64,000 bases of DNA from Clavibacter sp. VKM Ac-2873 (GTDB taxonomy: Bacteria > Actinomycetota > Actinomycetes > Actinomycetales > Microbacteriaceae). Location: assembly GCF_015351075.1 (NCBI RefSeq), contig NZ_JADKRS010000001.1:806001-870000 (forward strand), given 5' to 3'. The notes under the pieces are model-generated. The model did no database searches. It saw only the letters and a list, made by a program, of their open reading frames with translations, and had not been told where the DNA came from. Positions 8,000 through 16,666 of the stretch are shown in pieces (positions within the stretch are counted from its first letter, which is position 1; each line of letters opens with the position of its first letter). The translations under genes were made by a program, and so were the position numbers.

Positions 8000-8259
8000 G
8001 CCGCCGAGTCGTGGAGGGCCTGTCGGATCACCTCGGATCGCGACGTGCCCTCCCGCGTCGCTCGCGCGTCCACCGCGGCGAGCTCCTCGTCGGTGAGGCG
8101 CACGGCGACGACCTGCGATGGGCGCGCTCCGCGACCGGGACGTCCGCGGCCCCGCTTCGTGAGCGCGTCCACGTCGTACCCGACCTCGGCCTCATCAGCC
8201 CACGCCTGGATCTGCTCCTCCGTCACGGGGACGCCGTCGATGGTCTCGTCGCCTGTCAT
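7996..8259 (-). CDS. ribbon-helix-helix (CopG-like) antitoxin/regulator
   Basis: An 87-residue protein with an RHH DNA-binding fold at its C-terminal half (VVAVRLTDEELAAVDARA, then SRSEVIRQAL). The N-terminal half is acidic and is followed by a Gly/Arg-rich hinge (RGRGRPGRGARP). In classical CopG or ParD antitoxins the RHH is N-terminal, so the order here is reversed, as in some actinobacterial pairs. The ATG at 8259 is the first start after an AT-rich block (TATTACGTTAT) that probably holds the promoter. It is coupled to the toxin-like gene by a GTGA overlap. Confidence 0.72.
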   Translation of the reverse strand: MTGDETIDGVPVTEEQIQAWADEAEVGYDVDALTKRGRGRPGRGARPSQVVAVRLTDEELAAVDARATREGTSRSEVIRQALHDSAA

Positions 8260-8362
8260 GCGGATAACGTAATACGCCGGAGGCCGGGTGTCGAGAGACG
8301 TCCGGCAACGGCGCTCGGCACGCACGGAGCTCCGGCAGGCGTCACCTGACACGACCGGGAGA

Positions 8363-8394
8363 GGGAAAAGGAAAAGGCCCGGATATCCGGGCCT
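8363..8394 (-). terminator. terminator after tRNA-Gln
   Basis: On the minus strand AGGCCCGG pairs with CCGGGCCT around ATAT (8375-8394), followed by TTTTCCTTTTCCC. It is a textbook intrinsic terminator downstream of tRNA-Gln. Confidence 0.8.
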
Positions 8395-8416
8395 GTCATT
8401 TCCTGCGTATTCAGTG

Positions 8417-8488
8417 CTGGGGTACCTGGACTCGAACCAAGAACAAAAGAATCAGAATCTTCCGTGTTGCCAATTACACCATACCCCA
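8417..8488 (-). tRNA. tRNA-Gln (anticodon CTG)
   Basis: A 72-nt cloverleaf on the minus strand. The acceptor stem TGGGGTA pairs with TACCCCA, the T-loop is TTCGAGT, the anticodon loop is TTCTGAT (CTG) on the stem GAAGA/TCTTT, and the discriminator is G. No CCA is encoded. Confidence 0.95.
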
Positions 8489-8576
8489 CGACCCCGATGC
8501 GCGATCGGGCCTCGTCGAGTGTAGCCCATCGGCCGGATCCGCGCCAAACCGGCCGCGGCCCGACGGGCCCCACCCG

Positions 8577-9527
8577 TCAGATCACGGGCAGCAGATCCCG
8601 GTTGATCGCGCTGGCCGCGCGCGCGCCGAAGCCGGCCGCGATGATCAGCTGCTGCGGGCCCGGCTGCGAGCTGTCGCCCGCCGCGTAGACGCCCGCGTGC
8701 GAGGTGCGGCCCTCGGCGTCGACGGCGATGTGGCCGTCGTCGTCCGTGTCGAGGTCGAGCCCGGCGAGGAAGTCGAGCGCGGTCGAGTAGCGCGGGCGCA
8801 CGAAGCCGCCGGAGCGCGGGACGACCGAGCCGTCCTGCATGCGGATGCCCGTGACGGCCGCGCGCTCGCCCTCGATGTCGGCGACGAGCCGGCGGTCGAC
8901 GCGGATCCCGAGGGACGCGAGCCCGCGCTCCCCCGCCTCGTCGATCACCGCGACGCCGTTCGTGAAGACGATGATGTCGCGCGACCACTGCGAGAGCAGC
9001 AGCGCGCGCTCCACGAGGTCGTCCGTCTCGCCGATGAGGAAGAGCGGCTCGTCGGCCTTCTCGTAGCCGTCGCACTCCATGCAGCTGTGCACGGCGGTGC
9101 CGTAGTAGGCGCGGATGCTCGGCAGGTCGGGCAGGGTCTCCACGAGGCCCGTGGCGATGAGGATCCGGCGCGCGTGCACCTCGCGGTCGGGCGCGCGGCG
9201 CACGCCCGTCGCGCGGATGGTGAAGCCGCCCTCGGCGGGCTCCGCGGACTGCACGACGGCGAGCTGGAACTCGCCCTCGTCGTAGCCCTCGACCTCGACC
9301 TGGCCGAGCTTGCGCAGCTCGAGCGGGGAGATCCCGTCGCGGGTGACGAAGCCGTGCGACATGAGCGTCGCGGCGTTGCGCGGCCGGCTGCTGTCGAGCA
9401 CGAGCGTGCGGCGCCGGGCGCGCACGAGGTTCAACGCGGCGGAGAGGCCAGCGGGGCCCGCGCCGATGACGACGACGTCGTACGAGTCACCGGTCGCGGT
9501 GGATCCCGCGGCCCCGGGATCACTCAC
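8577..9527 (-). CDS. TrxB-like NAD(P)/FAD-dependent oxidoreductase
   Basis: A 316-residue pyridine nucleotide-disulphide oxidoreductase of the low-molecular-weight thioredoxin-reductase type. The FAD-binding motif [15 protein letters not shown] begins near residue 18, a CxxC-type pair is seen in [10 protein letters not shown], and the second FAD segment is [10 protein letters not shown] near residue 280. The NAD(P) domain motif is degenerate ([18 protein letters not shown], without GxGxxA), so electron-donor use could differ from true TrxB. Its GTG start overlaps the gltX stop by eight bases, so it is translated after gltX in the same operon. Confidence 0.86.
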   Translation of the reverse strand: MSDPGAAGSTATGDSYDVVVIGAGPAGLSAALNLVRARRRTLVLDSSRPRNAATLMSHGFVTRDGISPLELRKLGQVEVEGYDEGEFQLAVVQSAEPAEGGFTIRATGVRRAPDREVHARRILIATGLVETLPDLPSIRAYYGTAVHSCMECDGYEKADEPLFLIGETDDLVERALLLSQWSRDIIVFTNGVAVIDEAGERGLASLGIRVDRRLVADIEGERAAVTGIRMQDGSVVPRSGGFVRPRYSTALDFLAGLDLDTDDDGHIAVDAEGRTSHAGVYAAGDSSQPGPQQLIIAAGFGARAASAINRDLLPVI

Positions 9528-11040
9528 CGAGCATCCCCGCGAGGCGGTCGAGGCGCGCGACGGTCTCGTCCTTGCCGAGCAGCACCATCGACTCGAACAG
9601 CGGCGGCGAGATGCGACGCCCGGAGACGGCGACGCGAAGCGGCCCGTAGGCGAGACGCGGCTTCATGCCCATGCCGGTGATGAGGGTGTTCTGCAGCACC
9701 TCCTGCACCAGGTCGACGTCCCACTCCGTGTGCGGGACCCCGGCGAGCGCGCCACGGGAGGCGGCGAGCACCGCGGGGGCGTCGTCCTTGAGCGCCTGGA
9801 CCGCCGCGTCGTCGTAGGGCAGCGCGTCGGCCGTGGTGAAGAGGAACGACAGCAGGTCGGGCGCCTCGCCGAGGAGCTGCATGCGCTCCTGCACGAGCGG
9901 CGCGGCCGCGTCGAGCATCCGTCGCTCGTCGTGGGTGAGCTCGGCGCCGACGACGCCCGCCGCCTGCAGGTACGGCACGAGGCGCTCGGCGAAGTCCTCG
10001 AGCGGGAGGAGGCGGATGTGGTCGCCGTTCAGCGACTCCGCCTTCTTGAGGTCGAAGCGCGCCGGGGCGGGCGTGACGTCGGCGACGTCGAACGCGGTGA
10101 TCATCTCCATCCGCGAGAACACGTCGCGGTCGTGCGTGAGCGACCAGCCGAGGAGCGCCAGGTAGTTGATGAGGCCCTCGGGGATGAAGCCGCGGTCGCG
10201 GTGGTGGAACAGGTTCGACTCGGGATCGCGCTTGGAGAGCTTCTTGTTCCCCTCCCCCATCACGTAGGGCAGGTGGCCGAAGCGCGGGATGGCGTCGGCC
10301 ACGCCGATGTCGATGAGCGCGTGGTACAGCGCGATCTGCCGGGGCGTCGACGAGAGGAGGTCCTCGCCGCGGAGCACGTGCGTGATCCCCATGAGCGCGT
10401 CGTCGACGGGGTTCACGAGCGTGTACAGCGGGGCGCCGTTCGGGCGCACGAGCACGAAGTCGGGGAAGGACCCGGCCGGGAAGGTGACCGTGCCGCGCAC
10501 GAGGTCGTCGAAGGAGAGGTCGGTGTCCGGCACGCGGAGGCGGAGGGCGGGTGAGCGGCCCTCGTCACGGAACGCCTGTCGCTCCGCCTCGGTGAGGTCG
10601 CGCTCGAAGTTGTCGTAGCCCATCTTCGGGTCGCGGCCGGCGGCGCGGTTGCGCGCCTCGATCTCCTCGGCCGTCGCGTAGCTCTCGTAGAGGTGGCCGG
10701 ATGCGGTGAGCTTCCGGATCACGTCGAGGTACAGCTCGGTGCGCTGCGACTGGCGGTACGGCGCGTGCGGGCCGCCGACGCCCTCGCCCTCGTCCCAGTC
10801 GATCTCGAGCCAGCGCAGCGCCTCGATGAGCTGCTCGTAGCTCTCCTCGCTGTCGCGCGCGGCGTCGGTGTCCTCGACGCGGAAGATCAGCTTGCCGCCC
10901 GTGTGCCGGGCGTACGCCCAGTTGAACAGCGCCGTGCGGATGAGCCCGACGTGCGGCGTCCCGGTCGGGGACGGGCAGAACCGGACGCGGACGTCGGTGC
11001 CGGAAGCGGTGGTCACGGGGTGGGTCGTTGCGTCAGTCAT
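9520..11040 (-). CDS. gltX: glutamyl-tRNA synthetase
   Basis: A class I aminoacyl-tRNA synthetase charging tRNA-Glu (and tRNA-Gln in organisms that use the amidotransferase route). The HIGH-type motif is [11 protein letters not shown] near residue 24 and the KMSKS-type motif is KLSKR near residue 260. The C-terminal anticodon-binding helical domain follows, giving 506 residues, normal for the family. I start at the ATG at 11040; a GTG three codons upstream (11049) is the alternative and neither has a strong Shine-Dalgarno. It lies between a lipoprotein gene and a TrxB-like gene. Confidence 0.96.
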   Translation of the reverse strand: MTDATTHPVTTASGTDVRVRFCPSPTGTPHVGLIRTALFNWAYARHTGGKLIFRVEDTDAARDSEESYEQLIEALRWLEIDWDEGEGVGGPHAPYRQSQRTELYLDVIRKLTASGHLYESYATAEEIEARNRAAGRDPKMGYDNFERDLTEAERQAFRDEGRSPALRLRVPDTDLSFDDLVRGTVTFPAGSFPDFVLVRPNGAPLYTLVNPVDDALMGITHVLRGEDLLSSTPRQIALYHALIDIGVADAIPRFGHLPYVMGEGNKKLSKRDPESNLFHHRDRGFIPEGLINYLALLGWSLTHDRDVFSRMEMITAFDVADVTPAPARFDLKKAESLNGDHIRLLPLEDFAERLVPYLQAAGVVGAELTHDERRMLDAAAPLVQERMQLLGEAPDLLSFLFTTADALPYDDAAVQALKDDAPAVLAASRGALAGVPHTEWDVDLVQEVLQNTLITGMGMKPRLAYGPLRVAVSGRRISPPLFESMVLLGKDETVARLDRLAGMLGE

Positions 11041-11053
11041 CCTGGTCACGATT

Positions 11054-11821
11054 CTAGGGCTCGGGCTGCGGCTCCCCGTCGGTGCCGGGCGCGCTGTCCG
11101 CGCAGTACGGCTCCAGGAGGTCCCACCGGTCGTACTGGTCGCCGGGCGGTACCCCGCACTCGAGGACGACGGCGCCGGCGTAGCGCGTCGGGTCGAGCCC
11201 CTCGAGGGTGCCGGATCCGCGGAAGGCGCCGTCGCATCCCGTCACCGTGACGTGCGCGGACTGCGCGGAGCCCAGGTACCCGATGACGTAGCGCGCCGCG
11301 CGATCGAGCACCGGGTCGAACGACGTGATCTGCAGCGGCCGGCCGAACCGCGGCCCGACGAGGTCCCGGTCACGGAGGTCCGCCCCGAGGAAGGCCGCCC
11401 AGGTGTCCGGCGGGGCGAGGCCGTCGGCGACCGGCGTCGCGGAACCGTCCCGCTTGTCGAGCTCCAGGCGGAGGGCCGGGCGCAGCGCGATGTCGTTCCG
11501 GGTGACGCGCTGGGTCGTGGATCCGAGGCCGGGCTGCTCCCCCGCGCTCGGGATCCGCACCTGCATCACGCGCACGGCGAGCAGCTCGTCGGCGGGCCCC
11601 GCCTGCGGCTCCGCCCAGTCGATCGAGAGGTCGGCGGGCGTGCAGCCGGCCGGCAGACCGAGCTCCGCCGCGCCCGGGGTCGGTGACGCGGTCGGCGTGG
11701 CCGCGTCCGTCGGCCCCGCCGTCTCCAGCCCGTAGTCGGACACGTCGTACACGCAGCCCGAGAGCAGCGCCACCGCCGCGGCCGCCAGCGCGAGGCGCGC
11801 GGGACGGCCGGGGCGGATCAC
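11054..11821 (-). CDS. putative lipoprotein, unknown function
   Basis: A 255-residue exported protein. The N-terminus is basic (RPGRPAR), followed by the hydrophobic stretch [14 protein letters not shown], whose LSGC is a lipobox, so the mature protein would be anchored by Cys at the outer face of the membrane. A Thr/Pro/Ala-rich linker follows, then a globular domain with several Cys (GCT, TGCDG, LECG, PYCAD) that may form disulphides. It recalls septum-formation-type extracellular domains, but I cannot assign it. The GTG start lies two bases after the FAH-family stop, suggesting coupled translation. Confidence 0.8.
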   Translation of the reverse strand: MIRPGRPARLALAAAAVALLSGCVYDVSDYGLETAGPTDAATPTASPTPGAAELGLPAGCTPADLSIDWAEPQAGPADELLAVRVMQVRIPSAGEQPGLGSTTQRVTRNDIALRPALRLELDKRDGSATPVADGLAPPDTWAAFLGADLRDRDLVGPRFGRPLQITSFDPVLDRAARYVIGYLGSAQSAHVTVTGCDGAFRGSGTLEGLDPTRYAGAVVLECGVPPGDQYDRWDLLEPYCADSAPGTDGEPQPEP

Positions 11822-11823
11822 GG

Positions 11824-12597
11824 TCAGGCGCGGGCGCGCGCGGGGTTGGAGAGGGTGCCGATCCCCTCGATCGACACCTCGACGACCTGGCCGTCGGTGA
11901 ACGGGCCGACGCCCGCGGGCGTGCCGGTGAGGATCACGTCGCCGGGCAGCAGGGTCCACACCCGGGAGGCGAACGCGATGAGCTCGGGCACCGAGTGCAC
12001 CATCTCGCTCGTGCGGCCGGACTGGCGCAGCTCGCCGTCCACGCGCGTCTCGATGAGCGCGTCCTCGAACGAGCCCTCGGTCTCGATGACCGGGCCGAGC
12101 GGGCAGAACGTGTCGTAGCCCTTGGCGCGGGCCCACTGGCTCTCGGAGTGCTGGATGTCGCGGGCGGTGACGTCGTTGCCGATCGTGTAGCCGAAGATCG
12201 AGCGCGCCGCGTCCTCCACGGACACGTCGCGCGTGATCCGGCCGATGACGACCGCGAGCTCGCCCTCGTGCTCGACCCGCTCGCTGTCGGCGGGCAGGCG
12301 GATCACGTCGTCGGGGCCGACGACCGAGGTGTTCGGCTTCAGGAAGATGAGCGGCGTGGTGGGCGCCTCGCTGCCGTGCTCGGCGGCGTGGGCGGCGTAG
12401 TTGCGGCCCACCGCCACCACCTTGGAGCGCGGGATCACGGGCGCGAGCAGCCGGGCGTCGGCGAGCGGCACGCGCTCCCCCGTGGTCTGGTAGCCGCTGA
12501 ACATGGGGTCGCCGGAGAGGACGACCAGGTGGCCCTCCTCCTCGTCGAGGATGCCGAAGCGGGGGTCGTCACCGGTGCTGAATCGCGCGATCTTCAC
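11824..12597 (-). CDS. fumarylacetoacetate hydrolase family protein
   Basis: A 257-residue member of the FAH superfamily, cytoplasmic hydrolases, decarboxylases or isomerases acting on 2-keto acids with a divalent metal. Metal ligands are visible as EHEGELAVVIG (two Glu) and the Asp of GNDVTARD; VGRNYAAHAAEHG and LTGTPAGVGPF are other family hallmarks. I prefer the GTG at 12597, which has AGGG eight bases before it; the GTG at 12603 is too close to that site. It heads the operon running into the lipoprotein and gltX. The exact substrate cannot be read. Confidence 0.9.
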   Translation of the reverse strand: MKIARFSTGDDPRFGILDEEEGHLVVLSGDPMFSGYQTTGERVPLADARLLAPVIPRSKVVAVGRNYAAHAAEHGSEAPTTPLIFLKPNTSVVGPDDVIRLPADSERVEHEGELAVVIGRITRDVSVEDAARSIFGYTIGNDVTARDIQHSESQWARAKGYDTFCPLGPVIETEGSFEDALIETRVDGELRQSGRTSEMVHSVPELIAFASRVWTLLPGDVILTGTPAGVGPFTDGQVVEVSIEGIGTLSNPARARA

Positions 12598-12607
12598 GCT
12601 CACGACC

Positions 12608-13069
12608 CTAGTCGTGCCGGGCGGCGGGATCCGAGGTGGCGATGCGCAGCAGGGCGCCGTTGACCGCGTCCCCGGTCGCCTGGTCGACGCCGAAGCCGGA
12701 AAGGTCGTTGGTGGCGAGGACCGGACCCCACACCTCGCGCAGGAGCGCGAGGCCCGCATCGGTGAGCGTCACCGGGTTGCGTCGCCCGCGCCCGCGCTCG
12801 GCCGACCGCGCGACGAGGCCGCGGGCCTCGAGGCCGGCGAGGAGCGGATCCGCGCTCTGCGGGCGCACGTGCACCTCGCGCGCGATGGCCGCCTGCGTCA
12901 TCGCGGGGCGGACGGCGAGGTGCACGAGCACCCCGAACTGCACCGGCGTGAGGTCCCAGGCGGCGAGCACCTCCGTGAGGATCCGCTCGAGCCGCCGGGC
13001 CGCGCGCACCGCGCTCCAGGTGATGACGCTCCCGAGGTCGTCCTCGGTGAACTCGTGCGGGTGGGCCAT
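12608..13069 (-). CDS. MarR family regulator
   Basis: A 153-residue winged-helix regulator. The recognition region is MTQAAIAREVHVRPQSADPLLAGLEARGLV and the wing is RSAERGRGRRNPVTLTDAG (about residues 89-107). It is divergent from an NmrA-like reductase gene and the 63-base gap contains a perfect 6-bp inverted repeat, the expected arrangement for a MarR protein controlling a neighbouring redox enzyme. Ligand unknown. Confidence 0.88.
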   Translation of the reverse strand: MAHPHEFTEDDLGSVITWSAVRAARRLERILTEVLAAWDLTPVQFGVLVHLAVRPAMTQAAIAREVHVRPQSADPLLAGLEARGLVARSAERGRGRRNPVTLTDAGLALLREVWGPVLATNDLSGFGVDQATGDAVNGALLRIATSDPAARHD

Positions 13070-13098
13070 GCCGCCACTCTAGGTGCTACGTTGCCACT

Positions 13099-13114
13099 TA
13101 TCAGCTTTCTGATA
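13099..13114. promoter_or_regulatory. operator palindrome between MarR and NmrA-like genes
   Basis: TATCAG and CTGATA face each other across CTTT. The site is midway between the two divergent genes and about 19 bases upstream of the ATG at 13133. It is the probable site of the MarR protein. Confidence 0.65.
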
Positions 13115-13132
13115 TCAATGGGAGGAGACAGC

Positions 13133-14011
13133 ATGGGCGGATCGAGCATCCTCGTGACCGGGGCGACGGGAGAGGTGGCGGGGCGCGTGGTGACGCTGCT
13201 CGCCGAGCGGGGCGACCCGGTGCGCGCGCTCTGCCGCCGGCCGGAGCAGGTGGAGGCGTTCCGGGCGCGTGGCATCGACGCGGTCCTCGGCGACCTGGGC
13301 GACACGGGGAGCCTCCGGCGGGCGATGGAGGGCTGCGATCGCGTGTTCCTCCTCACGCCCGTCACGCCGCGGCAGGCGGCGCTGGGCCGGAACGCCGTCG
13401 AGGCCGCGACGGCCGTGGGGATCCGCCGGGTCGTCCACCTCTCGGGCGGCGACGCGGCCCTCGACTCGCCGCTCCCCTGGGCGAAGGCGTGCGCGGAGAC
13501 CGACGCGCTCCTCCGCGCATCCGATCTCGACTGGACGCTCGTCCGTCCGTCCGCCTTCATGCAGAACGTCCTGGAGTCCGCGCCGGCCATCCGCCGCGGC
13601 GTCTACCCGCAGACGACGGGGGCGAGCGCGATCGGCTGGATCGACCCTGCTGACATCGCGCGCGTGGTCGCGCAGGTGCTCACGGAGGACGGCCACGTCG
13701 GCCGCGACCACGTGCTGACGGGACCCGAGGCGCTCACGTCCCGGCAGATCGCGGAGCGACTGTCGACCGCGCTCGGGCGCCGCATCCGCTACGTGCACCT
13801 GCCCGGACCGGTGTTCGGCCTGGCTCTGCGCGCAGCGGGAGCGGACGCGTGGCTCGCGCGCGGGCTCGTGACGCAGTACGCCCGGGTCGTGCGGGACGGG
13901 CTCGACGAGGTGCGGGCGATGACCGACACCGTGCAGGAGATCACGGGCACGCCGCCACGGTCGTTCCTCGAGTTCGCCCGGGCGCACGCCGAGGAGCTCC
14001 GGCGCGGCTGA
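13133..14011 (+). CDS. NmrA-like NAD(P)-binding atypical SDR
   Basis: A 292-residue protein. The Rossmann motif ILVTGATGEVAGRVV opens it, with RALCRRPEQ as the NADP-contacting strand end. LDWTLVRPSAFMQN and IDPADIARVVAQVL are typical of the NmrA/QOR2-type group, which reduces quinones or senses NAD(P). The ATG at 13133 has GGAGGA seven bases upstream; another ATG five codons before it would leave no such site. It is probably repressed by the divergent MarR. Confidence 0.88.
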   Translation: MGGSSILVTGATGEVAGRVVTLLAERGDPVRALCRRPEQVEAFRARGIDAVLGDLGDTGSLRRAMEGCDRVFLLTPVTPRQAALGRNAVEAATAVGIRRVVHLSGGDAALDSPLPWAKACAETDALLRASDLDWTLVRPSAFMQNVLESAPAIRRGVYPQTTGASAIGWIDPADIARVVAQVLTEDGHVGRDHVLTGPEALTSRQIAERLSTALGRRIRYVHLPGPVFGLALRAAGADAWLARGLVTQYARVVRDGLDEVRAMTDTVQEITGTPPRSFLEFARAHAEELRRG

Positions 14012-14031
14012 CCCCGCCCCGGAGACGCCGA

Positions 14032-14058
14032 CGGCCGGCCCCCGTGCAGGACCGGCCG
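14032..14058. terminator. possible terminator between NmrA-like gene and ilvE
   Basis: CGGCCGG (14032-14038) pairs with CCGGCCG (14052-14058) between two convergent genes. The stem is short and no T-run follows, so the call is tentative. Confidence 0.4.
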
Positions 14059-14076
14059 AGGAGGTCGAGGCGCCCG

Positions 14077-15195
14077 CTACGCGTCGAGGCGCGTGAGCCA
14101 GCCGTGGCGGTCCGGGATGCGGCCGTACTGGATGTCGGTGAGCTCCTGGCGCAGCGACATGGTCAGCTCGCCCGCGGGCGCGTCGATGTCGCCGACGTCG
14201 AGGCCGTCGCCGAGCAGCCGGCCGATGGGCGTGATGACCGCCGCGGTGCCGCACGCGAACACCTCGGTGATCTCGCCCGACGCGACGCCGTCGACCCACT
14301 CGGACAGCTCCACCCGGCGCTTCTCGACCGTGAGGCCGCGATCGCGCGCGAGCTCCAGGATCGAGTCGCGCGTGATGCCCTCGAGGATGCTCTCCGAGTC
14401 GGGCGTGACCAGGCGGCCGTCCGCGTAGACGAGCACGATGTTCATCCCGCCGAGCTCCTCGAGGTAGCGGCCCTCCTCGGAGTCGAGGAAGAGCACCTGC
14501 GCGCAGCCGTGCGATGCGGCCTCGGCCTGCGGGAGGAGCGACGCGGCGTAGTTGCCGCCGCACTTCGCGGCGCCCGTGCCGCCCTTGCCCGCGCGGGAGT
14601 ACTGCGTGGACAGCCAGATCGACACCGGGGCGACGCCGCCCGTGAAGTACGCGCCCGCGGGGCTCGCGATCACGTAGTAGCCCACGCGCTGGGCCGCGCG
14701 CACGCCGAGGAAGCTCTCGTTGGCGATCATGAACGGCCGGAGGTAGAGGCTCTGCTCGGCCGCGCGCGGCACCCACTCGATGTCGGTCCGCACGAGCTGA
14801 CGCACGGACTCGACGAAGTCCTCCGTCGCCAGCTCCGGCAGCGCCAGGCGGCGGGCCGAGCGCTGGAGGCGCGCGGCGTTGCGGTCGGGGCGGAAGGTCC
14901 AGACGGATCCGTCGGCGTGGCGGTACGCCTTCATGCCCTCGAAGATCTCCTGGCCGTAGTGCAGGACGCTCGCGGCGGGATCCAGCTGGAGCGGGCCGTA
15001 GGGGACGACGCGCGCGTCGTGCCAGCCGGCGTCGAGGGTCCAGTCGATCTGGACCATGTGGTCCGTGAAGTGCTTGCCGAAGCCCGGGTCGGCGAGGATC
15101 GCCTCCCGCTCGGCGTCCGCGCGGGCGGTCTCCGAGGGGGTCTGCTCGAAGGAGAGGGGGAAGGCGGTGGCTGCCGTGCTGCTGGTGGTGCTCAT
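14077..15195 (-). CDS. ilvE: branched-chain amino acid aminotransferase
   Basis: A 372-residue fold-type IV PLP enzyme that makes the last transamination step to valine, leucine and isoleucine. The PLP lysine lies in GGTGAAKCGGNYAAS (about residue 207). Class hallmarks VLHYGQEIFEGMKAYR, YLRPFMIA, ELGGMNIVLVY and EVFACGTAAVITPIG are present. The ATG at 15195 gives the usual actinobacterial length. It lies eight bases after the leuB stop, so leuB-ilvE form an operon for branched-chain amino acids. Confidence 0.96.
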   Translation of the reverse strand: MSTTSSTAATAFPLSFEQTPSETARADAEREAILADPGFGKHFTDHMVQIDWTLDAGWHDARVVPYGPLQLDPAASVLHYGQEIFEGMKAYRHADGSVWTFRPDRNAARLQRSARRLALPELATEDFVESVRQLVRTDIEWVPRAAEQSLYLRPFMIANESFLGVRAAQRVGYYVIASPAGAYFTGGVAPVSIWLSTQYSRAGKGGTGAAKCGGNYAASLLPQAEAASHGCAQVLFLDSEEGRYLEELGGMNIVLVYADGRLVTPDSESILEGITRDSILELARDRGLTVEKRRVELSEWVDGVASGEITEVFACGTAAVITPIGRLLGDGLDVGDIDAPAGELTMSLRQELTDIQYGRIPDRHGWLTRLDA

Positions 15196-15203
15196 GGGGT
15201 CCT

Positions 15204-16271
15204 TCAGCGGTTCGTGGAGAGGGCGCGGATGACGGCGTCGCCGACCTCCGCGGTGGATCGGGATGCGGTGCCGCCGTCGGCGCGCGCGGCGAGGTCGGCC
15301 GTGACAGCGGCCGTGACGCGTGCGGCGGCCTCGGGGAGGCCGAGGTGGTCGAGCAGGAGCGCGACCGAGAGGATCGCCGCGGTCGGGTCGGCCTTCTGCT
15401 GGCCGGCGATGTCGGGCGCGGATCCGTGCACCGGCTCGAACATGCTCGGGAACGCGCCCGTGGGGTTCACGTTGCCGGACGCGGCGAGGCCGATGCCGCC
15501 CGAGATGGCCGCGGCGAGGTCGGTGATGATGTCGCCGAAGAGGTTGTCGGAGACCAAGACGTCGAAGCGGGACGGGTCGGTGACCAGGAAGATCATCGTC
15601 GCGTCGACGTGCAGGTAGTCGACCGTCACCCCCGGGTGCTCGGCGGCGACGCGGTCGACGGTGCGCTGCCACAGGGATCCGGCGAAGGTCAGCACGTTGG
15701 TCTTGTGCACGAGCGTGACGCGCTTGCGGTCGCGCCTCTCGGCCAGCTCGAACGCGAACCGCACCGTGCGCTCCACGCCGTGCGCCGTGTTCACCGACAC
15801 CTCGGTCGCGATCTCGTGCTCGGTGCCGCGGCGCAGCACGCCGCCGTTGCCCGCGTACGGGCCCTCGGTGCCCTCGCGGACGACGACGAAGTCGACCTCG
15901 CCGGGCGCGGCGAGCGGCGAGGCGACACCGGGCAGCAGGGCGGTGGGCCGCAGGTTGATGTAGTGGTCGAACGCGAAGCGCAGCTTCAGCAGCAGCCCGC
16001 GCTCGATGATGCCGCCGGCGAGGCGCGCGTCGCGTGGGTCGCCGCCGACCGCGCCGAGGAGGATCGCGTCGTGCTGCGCGAGGGCGGCGAGGTCGGAGTC
16101 GGTGAGGATCTCCCCCGTCTCGAGGAAGTGGCCCGCGCCGAACGGGTACTGCGTGGTGTCGAGCGACACGTCCGCGGGGACCGCCTCCCGGAGCACGCGC
16201 AGGGCCTCGTGGACGACCTCCGGGCCGATGCCGTCCCCGGGGACGACGGCGAGCGAGATGGTGCGGGGCAT
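15204..16271 (-). CDS. leuB: 3-isopropylmalate dehydrogenase
   Basis: A 355-residue NAD-dependent decarboxylating dehydrogenase, third step of leucine synthesis, cytoplasmic. Seen are [11 protein letters not shown] at the N-terminus, the substrate-binding [11 protein letters not shown], the catalytic HKTNVL lysine, the metal-binding [13 protein letters not shown], and the NAD-binding [13 protein letters not shown]. The VREGTEG loop is the short actinobacterial type, which makes isocitrate dehydrogenase unlikely. It is directly upstream of ilvE. Confidence 0.96.
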   Translation of the reverse strand: MPRTISLAVVPGDGIGPEVVHEALRVLREAVPADVSLDTTQYPFGAGHFLETGEILTDSDLAALAQHDAILLGAVGGDPRDARLAGGIIERGLLLKLRFAFDHYINLRPTALLPGVASPLAAPGEVDFVVVREGTEGPYAGNGGVLRRGTEHEIATEVSVNTAHGVERTVRFAFELAERRDRKRVTLVHKTNVLTFAGSLWQRTVDRVAAEHPGVTVDYLHVDATMIFLVTDPSRFDVLVSDNLFGDIITDLAAAISGGIGLAASGNVNPTGAFPSMFEPVHGSAPDIAGQQKADPTAAILSVALLLDHLGLPEAAARVTAAVTADLAARADGGTASRSTAEVGDAVIRALSTNR

Positions 16272-16385
16272 GGATCCTCCCGGGCTCGGTGGGTGTCGGG
16301 CCAGGTTACCCGTCCGCCGCGGGCACCCGCGCGCTACGGTGGACCCACCCGGCGCCCTCCGACGGGCAGGACCCGAAGGACCACC

Positions 16386-16640
16386 ATGAGCATCGGACTC
16401 GGCATCTTCCTCGTCATCGTCGGCGCGATCCTCGCCTTCGCCGTCGACATCACCGTCCCGGGCGTCGACCTGCAGCTCGTCGGCTACATCCTCATGGGCG
16501 GCGGCGCGCTGGTGATCATCATCGGCGTCGCGCTCCTCGCCCGCCGCCGCACGGCCGTCAGCGAGACGCGCACGCGCATCGACCCCGCCACCGGCCAGCG
16601 CATCACGCGCAGCGAGCGCTCCGACGACAACGTCGTCTGA
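16386..16640 (+). CDS. small two-helix membrane protein (DUF6458-like)
   Basis: An 84-residue protein with two transmembrane helices (about residues 3-22 and 30-52) and a basic, Thr/Arg-rich cytoplasmic tail. The start [20 protein letters not shown] resembles the DUF6458 family common in actinobacteria; function unknown. The ATG at 16386 is the only sensible start. It stands alone between leuB and the MFS gene. Confidence 0.8.
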   Translation: MSIGLGIFLVIVGAILAFAVDITVPGVDLQLVGYILMGGGALVIIIGVALLARRRTAVSETRTRIDPATGQRITRSERSDDNVV

Positions 16641-16666
16641 TCCGCCGGGCGGGCCGACCCGCCCGC

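Noticed and set aside
12503-14011. Longer start for the NmrA-like gene giving 502 residues
   Set aside because: The extra part lies antisense to the MarR gene and the operator; a strong ribosome-binding site marks 13133.
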